Shown in pieces: positions 59,839 through 64,000 of a DNA stretch of 64,000 bases. Position 1 is the first letter of the stretch; every line of letters starts with the position of its first letter. This DNA is from Ruminococcus sp. GTDB lineage: Bacteria > Bacillota_A > Clostridia > Oscillospirales > Ruminococcaceae. The stretch spans positions 1 through 64,000 of the forward strand of contig NZ_JAIKXF010000023.1 in the NCBI RefSeq assembly GCF_024684275.1, in the 5' to 3' direction. Position numbers and translations under genes: made by a program. The notes below the pieces were generated by a model. It did not search any database, had not been told where the DNA came from, and saw only the letters and a list, made by a program, of their open reading frames with translations.

Positions 59839-60388
59839 AACCATAGTTCTTGAAATACAGTCCACCAAAGAGACTGAACATAAGCTTAGTAAGAAATGCA
59901 ACATCAGCCTTGCTGCCCTGAAGTACATAATTCTTGGCGATACTGTTCATGCCGCTGGAGATGAAGTCCACGATAAATACGCGGTTATCATCTGAAACGT
60001 CACCTATGAAGTGGTCACATTCGAGCAGAGAGCGGTACTGTACCTCGTACAGAAAGTGTATCATATCATTACGCACAAGCAGCTCTATGATATGTCTGTT
60101 ATCAACGATATACCTGCTGTAGCCCTCACAGAACGAGCGAAATGCCGCAGAATGACAGGTAGGAGAGTCCTTATCGGGGAGAAAGCAGCAGTTATGGCTG
60201 AGCTCATATACTACAACATTTTCCTTTGTTCCGAAAAGTGAATAGAAAGTCTGACGTGAGACCTGAGCCTCGCGGCAAAGGTCACTTACGCTTATATCAT
60301 TGAATGGCATTGCCTCAAGAAGCCGCAGCAGCGCATCAGAGATAAGCTTCTGAGACAGGAGGGCGGATTTATTGCTGCCTTTATACAT
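59837..60388 (-). CDS. TetR/AcrR-family transcriptional regulator
   Basis: 183 residues. The N-terminal helix-turn-helix (about 10-60) has the TetR pattern LISDALLRLLEAMPFNDISVSDLCREAQVSRQTFYSLFGTKENVV. The C-terminal ligand domain is unassigned and contains a CC pair. The ATG at 60388 follows GAGGT by 9 nt; the frame is open 54 nt more but no site is there. It is divergent from the DUF1858 gene, with two operator-like palindromes in between, and convergent with the ABC operon. Confidence 0.88.
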   Translation of the reverse strand: MYKGSNKSALLSQKLISDALLRLLEAMPFNDISVSDLCREAQVSRQTFYSLFGTKENVVVYELSHNCCFLPDKDSPTCHSAAFRSFCEGYSRYIVDNRHIIELLVRNDMIHFLYEVQYRSLLECDHFIGDVSDDNRVFIVDFISSGMNSIAKNYVLQGSKADVAFLTKLMFSLFGGLYFKNYG

Positions 60389-60428
60389 GGACAAAATACC
60401 TCGCTTTGTAAAAGTTGGCGGAAGCTCC

Positions 60429-60484
60429 TTGACAAATGTCAAAGACTATGATAATATTATAACAAGAGGGTGGACATTTGTCAA
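60429..60484. promoter_or_regulatory. Divergent promoters with two TetR-type operators
   Basis: Palindrome TTGACAAATGTCAA (60429-60442) and near-copy TGGACATTTGTCAA (60471-60484). The first holds the -35 of the plus promoter (TTGACA 60429-60434, 17 bp, TAATAT 60452-60457). The second holds the -35 of the minus promoter (TTGACA 60479-60484, 17 bp, TATAAT 60456-60461). The two -10 boxes overlap. This is a compact switch, probably repressed in both directions by the adjacent TetR protein. Confidence 0.8.
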
Positions 60485-60513
60485 GCCCTGAATAAAAAAA
60501 CGGAGGTCATAAT

Positions 60514-60714
60514 ATGGCACAGGTAACAAAGGATACAAAGATAGGCGAGCTTCTTCAGCTTGATAAGGACGTATCACCAATTCTTTTCAGTATCGGAATG
60601 CACTGCCTCGGATGTCCTGCATCACAGGGCGAGTCTATCGAGGAAGCAGCAATGGTTCACGGAGTAAATGCAGACGAGCTTGTAAATGCTATCAACCAGA
60701 AGCTTGCTGAATAA
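60514..60714 (+). CDS. DUF1858 protein with CxxC redox motif
   Basis: 66 residues. One DUF1858 (ScdA N-terminal-like) domain with C31-x-x-C34 in GMHCLGCPASQGESIEEAA. Such proteins are linked to hybrid-cluster proteins and iron-sulfur or nitrosative stress; a proven function is lacking for the single-domain form. ACGGAGG lies before the ATG. It is transcribed alone from the operator-controlled promoter and ends at a terminator. Confidence 0.9.
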   Translation: MAQVTKDTKIGELLQLDKDVSPILFSIGMHCLGCPASQGESIEEAAMVHGVNADELVNAINQKLAE

Positions 60715-60730
60715 TGACACATAAGAATTA

Positions 60731-60756
60731 ATGGCACCCTTTCGGGTGCCATTTTT
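60731..60756 (+). terminator. Rho-independent terminator
   Basis: ATGGCACCC pairs with GGGTGCCAT with a short TTTC loop, followed by T's. It ends the DUF1858 transcript, 3 bp before the end of the convergent gene. Confidence 0.9.
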
Positions 60757-60758
60757 CG

Positions 60759-62750
60759 TTATGGAGTGACTACGTTGTGGTCATATACCAGCAGGTCGAA
60801 TTCGATACCGTTGATAAATGTCTGAGCGGTTCTTATAGGCTGATGATTTACCGGGAAATCAGTCTGATTTACTGTATTAAGCTCGTCACCCGAAAGGAGG
60901 AGGAAGTATTCGTCCTGATCCGGATCTGTCTCATACCATCTCTTTGAAGACTGATAAGTACGCATAAACACGCCTGTATCAAGAACATCTACGATACCTA
61001 CCTTGACTCTTTCACCTGTGATAACAGTTACAGAGTTAGCGTTCCAGAATGTAGCGTAGCCCTTGTTCACGCCCTGTTCCTCAAGGAAGTCAGCCAGCAT
61101 GAACTGAGTGTTTTTCTTGTACTCGTCCTTTTTCATATTCTTGACGTCTATGCAGTGGAGCATACCAGCCATAAAGATAGGTACAAAGAGTACTACTGTT
61201 ATTCTTGAAACATCTGCCTTTCTTGTGACAGACCATGAAAGGAAGAGTATGCTGACGATGAGTGAGGTTCCGATCATAGGGATAATACGCCAGTCTGCTG
61301 CTGCAAGAACACCGAAAACATAGCCCATGATGTTTACAGCAGTAACAGCCCAGTGCATCCAAATCCAGATGCGCATCATCTTAGCTCTGCGGTCATCGCC
61401 GAATTTCTTATAGAAGCAGGTAGCGATCACAGGAAGTACAGCAATGAGTATGGAAGCGGCGAGGAATATCATATTCGGAAGACCGTCCTTGCTTGCAAAC
61501 TTAACGTTTGGCAGGCTCTCAACGCCGAGAAGTCTCATCCATGCAAATGGCAGATTATGGAAATGCTCAAGCCACTCGTTCATAGGCGAGAAGTTTGAAT
61601 TTGCCTCCTGATAGCCTGCTGTGAGCTCGCCGAGAAGCTTGTTGTTGATAGCGTTTCCGACAACAGCCATTCCGAGGAAAACGATACATCTGAAAGCGAC
61701 AGAAAATGTCTTGCCGCTGAGTATCTTGTACTTTGTATTCACGAACTGTTCTGCAAAGATAGCTCCTGCAAACGGGAGAGCGAACAGTGTAAAGCCTGTG
61801 AGACCGTCTGTACCGGTAAGGAGCATGAATAAGCAGATACAGAGGAAAATAATTATCTTATGGATAAAGGTCTTTTTATTGTTTTTGCCTTCCTTTTTGA
61901 GGACTCTTGCTTTGCTGCCCACAGTAAGGTATCTGAAGTACATGAACGCGCCTATTACAAGGAAGAGTATGCCGAGACTGTAATAAATGGTATGTCCCCA
62001 GAATATCTCTCTCATTTTCGTGGTAGAGAGTGTAATGGAAAGGAAAATAGCTGTTCCGATAAGGGACATCGGATAGCTGCCTGTCATCTCATGTATCATG
62101 AATACGAGGAACACGGTCAGCAGTATGAAGAAGCACATCATGCCTATGATATGCGAGGTCATTGACAGACCGAAGAAATGGAGCAGGGGATACATGATAG
62201 TGCTTGTGCCGAATGGCAGGAAGCAGGCGTAGCTGAATTCCTGATCGTACACATGACCGCTCTCTGCGGTGGCATTAGCCCACATGATAGTATCTGTGCA
62301 GTCAGCGTGGAACTCAGCCTTCTGAGCAGTAGTTACATAGTATGTGGTAACGCATACAGCTCCGAGGAAAATGATACCTGCCACTACCCAGATGATTATC
62401 TTGCTGAGCAGGTCAAAGTGATACTTTTCGCGGATAGAAACAGGAGCAGCCTCTGCTGCCTCGTTATCCTGAGTGTCCTCAGTCTTTTCGCTCTCGGCTT
62501 CATTTTCATCGGCATTTGCAGGAGCTTCCTTGACGTTGTCTGCATTTTCATCGGATTCCTCTGTAAGGTCGAGTATATTCTCGGCTGCTTCGGCTGTGTC
62601 CTCGGTAAGGTCTATGACATCGGAAGCGGTATCCTGAGCAGCTCCTGATGCTTCCCCGACCTCTGACCTGACCTCCTGAGCGGCTTCGGCAGTCTTTTTA
62701 ACAGCGCCTTCTGCATTTTCTGCGGCGTTGTTGTTATTTTTATTTGACAA
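60759..62750 (-). CDS. Large polytopic membrane protein, probable GT-C/GT39-like glycosyltransferase
   Basis: 663 residues. The first 105 are an acidic, Ala/Glu-rich disordered-looking region with a repeated IDLTED / LDLTEE motif. About eleven membrane helices follow from residue 115. A first outside loop contains AEFHADCTDTIMWANATAESG, where an Asp near the first helix is typical of GT-C enzymes using lipid-linked sugars. The C-terminal 110 residues are soluble (GYATFWNANSVTVITGERVKV). Context with GtrA and an FAD oxidoreductase supports a role in surface polysaccharide or wall polymer glycosylation; the family call is tentative. The start is TTG with AAGGAGC about 8 nt before it. Confidence 0.6.
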   Translation of the reverse strand: MSNKNNNNAAENAEGAVKKTAEAAQEVRSEVGEASGAAQDTASDVIDLTEDTAEAAENILDLTEESDENADNVKEAPANADENEAESEKTEDTQDNEAAEAAPVSIREKYHFDLLSKIIIWVVAGIIFLGAVCVTTYYVTTAQKAEFHADCTDTIMWANATAESGHVYDQEFSYACFLPFGTSTIMYPLLHFFGLSMTSHIIGMMCFFILLTVFLVFMIHEMTGSYPMSLIGTAIFLSITLSTTKMREIFWGHTIYYSLGILFLVIGAFMYFRYLTVGSKARVLKKEGKNNKKTFIHKIIIFLCICLFMLLTGTDGLTGFTLFALPFAGAIFAEQFVNTKYKILSGKTFSVAFRCIVFLGMAVVGNAINNKLLGELTAGYQEANSNFSPMNEWLEHFHNLPFAWMRLLGVESLPNVKFASKDGLPNMIFLAASILIAVLPVIATCFYKKFGDDRRAKMMRIWIWMHWAVTAVNIMGYVFGVLAAADWRIIPMIGTSLIVSILFLSWSVTRKADVSRITVVLFVPIFMAGMLHCIDVKNMKKDEYKKNTQFMLADFLEEQGVNKGYATFWNANSVTVITGERVKVGIVDVLDTGVFMRTYQSSKRWYETDPDQDEYFLLLSGDELNTVNQTDFPVNHQPIRTAQTFINGIEFDLLVYDHNVVTP

Positions 62751-62772
62751 TATTATCAGCTCCTTAGAATTT

Positions 62773-62797
62773 TATAGGCGGATACTATCCGCCTATA
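62773..62797 (-). other. Intercistronic hairpin between gtrA-like and membrane protein genes
   Basis: TATAGGCGGAT pairs perfectly with ATCCGCCTATA (11 bp, 3-nt loop). It lacks a clear T-run on the minus strand, so it may tune RNA stability or cause partial termination within the operon. Confidence 0.6.
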
Positions 62798-62807
62798 ATA
62801 AAAAATT

Positions 62808-63287
62808 TCAGTTCTTTTCTTCCTTTTTGGTATAAAGGAGTATCTTTCTTGCGAAGAAGTTCCAGAGGAATGATACTGCTGTTGAAACGACCTTTGCTAT
62901 CATCTGATAAGCGCTGGTCTTGTCGCTGATCCATACCTCAAATCCCTTGGTGATACCCATAGTGAGCAGTAGTCCTACAACGCCTATAGCAGCAAATCCG
63001 AGGAACTCAACGAATTTATTCTTGACGTTTGAGCTCTTGAATATCCAGAAAGTGCTTATAAGGTAGTTTACGATAAGACCTGCCACGAATGACAGAGAAT
63101 TTGCTGCAACTGCGAAGCGTTCACCGAATACGAATTTGAAAAGTACGAAGGAAAGTCCCCAGTCAACGACTGTAGCAAGTCCGCCGACGAAGATGTAGCG
63201 GAAGAACTGTATCAGCGTGTTGTCCGTATCTCCGACAAACAGCTTCTTGAACTGCTTGTCGCGGAATATCTGCTTGATCTCGTCCAT
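62808..63287 (-). CDS. GtrA-family membrane protein
   Basis: 159 residues, four membrane helices, GtrA/DPMS-like family: QFFRYIFVGGLATVVDWGLSFVLFK, SFVAGLIVNYLISTFWIFK and the C-terminal VVSTAVSFLWNFFARKILLY are characteristic. GtrA proteins are thought to flip or support lipid-linked sugars for polysaccharide modification. Its ATG overlaps the stop of the upstream FAD gene by one base, so the two are translationally coupled. Confidence 0.9.
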   Translation of the reverse strand: MDEIKQIFRDKQFKKLFVGDTDNTLIQFFRYIFVGGLATVVDWGLSFVLFKFVFGERFAVAANSLSFVAGLIVNYLISTFWIFKSSNVKNKFVEFLGFAAIGVVGLLLTMGITKGFEVWISDKTSAYQMIAKVVSTAVSFLWNFFARKILLYTKKEEKN

Positions 63288-64000
63288 TACTTCTGCTTCT
63301 CCTCGTGATATTCCTTTTCTGTATTAACGTTCCAGATAGCAGACTTATCTGTGCTGCCGTTCTTGATAGCCTTTACAGCCTCAAAGGAAGTGACCATAGA
63401 GTGGTCGATATTGTTGTATCTGTGCTGACCGTTGCGTCCTACACAGTAAAGGTTAGGGATAGTATCGAGGTAGCTGATGAGCTTGTCCATTTCCTCATAT
63501 GTGTCGAAGTAAGCAGGATAAGCCTTCTTTACCTTTTCCATATGTGTATCTATTACCTCGTCTGCGCTGTCGATAAGGCCGAGCTTTACCATTTCCTTAA
63601 CGCAGAAATCCGAGAACTGCTCCTCAGTCATGTTCCAGAACTTGTCGCCCTCAGTAACGAAATACTCAAGACCGACCCAAACAGTATGACCGAGGTCCTT
63701 TACCATGTAAGGAGACCAGTTGTTGTAAATCTGGAAACGTCCCATTTTTACACGTCTGTCCTGAACGTATACCCAGCAGTCAGGCACGATATTGCCCACT
63801 GTCTTCATATTTGTCTTGTTCTTGAGCTTGAGCTTTGGAACGAGAACGCCAAGTGTCATATAGTCACGGTATGGAAGACCTGCTGCGATACGAGAAGGCT
63901 CCTCTGGAACGTCGTTCATTCCTGCGACAAGATCCTTTACAGGCATTGAGGAGATAACGCAGTCGCCGCTGAGCTCGACCTCCTGACCGTCCTTGATGTA
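63287..64000 (-). CDS. FAD-dependent amine-oxidase/UDP-galactopyranose-mutase-like protein, C-terminal part
   Basis: The frame is open to the window end: 238 codons plus the stop are visible and the N-terminal FAD-binding domain is outside. The visible part begins YIKDGQEVELSGDCVISSMPVKDLV, the strand pattern of protoporphyrinogen-oxidase-like flavoproteins. Later parts include YVQDRRVKMGRFQIYNNWSPYMV and the flavin-contact end LYCVGRNGQHRYNNIDHSMVTSFEAVKAI. Members near GtrA and glycosyltransferases are usually UDP-galactopyranose mutase-like or desaturase-like enzymes in polysaccharide loci. The exact reaction is unknown. Confidence 0.8.
   Translation of the reverse strand, partial: YIKDGQEVELSGDCVISSMPVKDLVAGMNDVPEEPSRIAAGLPYRDYMTLGVLVPKLKLKNKTNMKTVGNIVPDCWVYVQDRRVKMGRFQIYNNWSPYMVKDLGHTVWVGLEYFVTEGDKFWNMTEEQFSDFCVKEMVKLGLIDSADEVIDTHMEKVKKAYPAYFDTYEEMDKLISYLDTIPNLYCVGRNGQHRYNNIDHSMVTSFEAVKAIKNGSTDKSAIWNVNTEKEYHEEKQK

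Noticed and set aside
1..64000. CRISPR array, insertion sequence or prophage
   Set aside because: No regularly spaced direct repeats, transposase, integrase or phage structural genes were seen on either strand.

Overview
The window looks like chromosome of a fibre-degrading, cellulosome-forming Ruminococcus (Oscillospiraceae/Clostridia), closest in style to R. flavefaciens. The support is four secreted glycan-active or dockerin-bearing enzymes plus one dockerin protein of unknown function, Thr-rich linkers, the R. flavefaciens-like dockerin signature DANCDG..VDM.DVV.., TATAAT/TTGACA promoters with 17-bp spacers, GGAGG ribosome binding sites, frequent TTG starts, and Clostridia-type gene order (rnc-radical SAM-smc-ftsY; efp followed by an acidic zinc-ribbon protein). 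The species is inference. I found no IS element, prophage, CRISPR array, tRNA or 5S/16S/23S rRNA gene.

Layout. 1-4.7 kb (minus strand): the 5' part of ssrA (tmRNA), an LD-carboxypeptidase, smpB, nadE, a nicotinamidase-like hydrolase, thrH and a small membrane exporter. 4.7-10 kb (plus): two paralogous lipoprotein penicillin-binding transpeptidases, then a sortase-anchored metallophosphoesterase. 10-11.2 kb: the spore-coat operon cotJABC. 11.2-12.6 kb: an orphan short transcript unit and a leucine-rich-repeat membrane protein. 12.7-17.5 kb: a cellulosomal pair, GH26 mannanase and GH9 cellulase. 17.7-19.9 kb: a membrane-anchor-less FtsH-like protease and SpoIIR. 19.9-21.3 kb: infC-rpmI-rplT with an L20-type leader. 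21.3-45.7 kb: a long co-directional housekeeping block (rRNA methyltransferase, dprA, topA, trmFO, plsX, rnc, radical SAM, smc, ftsY, rdgB, yhbY, FMN reductase, nadD-yqeK fusion, LCP, rsfS, leuS, rpsU, yqeG, aroQ, pepP, efp, acidic zinc protein). 46-53.1 kb: a second cellulosomal cluster (GH43-CBM22, a duplicated-domain dockerin protein on the minus strand, and a beta-helix GH141-like enzyme with CBM6). 53.2-60.7 kb: an anion permease, an M13 lipoprotein peptidase with an FtsX-type ABC exporter, and a TetR regulator divergent from a DUF1858 redox protein. 60.7-64 kb (minus): a polysaccharide-type operon (FAD oxidoreductase cut by the window end, GtrA, large membrane protein).

How the parts fit. 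The carbohydrate enzymes carry at least three visibly different dockerin types, which implies several cohesin partners on one cell-surface complex attacking mannan, cellulose, xylan or arabinoxylan and decorated side chains. The trans-translation pair ssrA/smpB lies only 1.2 kb apart under promoters sharing a nearly identical operator-like dyad. This is the most striking regulatory signal in the window. A second clear one is the pair of TetR-type operators, each overlapping a -35 box of the divergent TetR/DUF1858 promoters. cotJABC and spoIIR indicate at least a remnant sporulation programme. Other oddities are an FtsY with an acidic tail placed at the C-terminus, an FtsH without membrane segments, an infC with an ATT start, and a tmRNA tag that does not end in ALAA.
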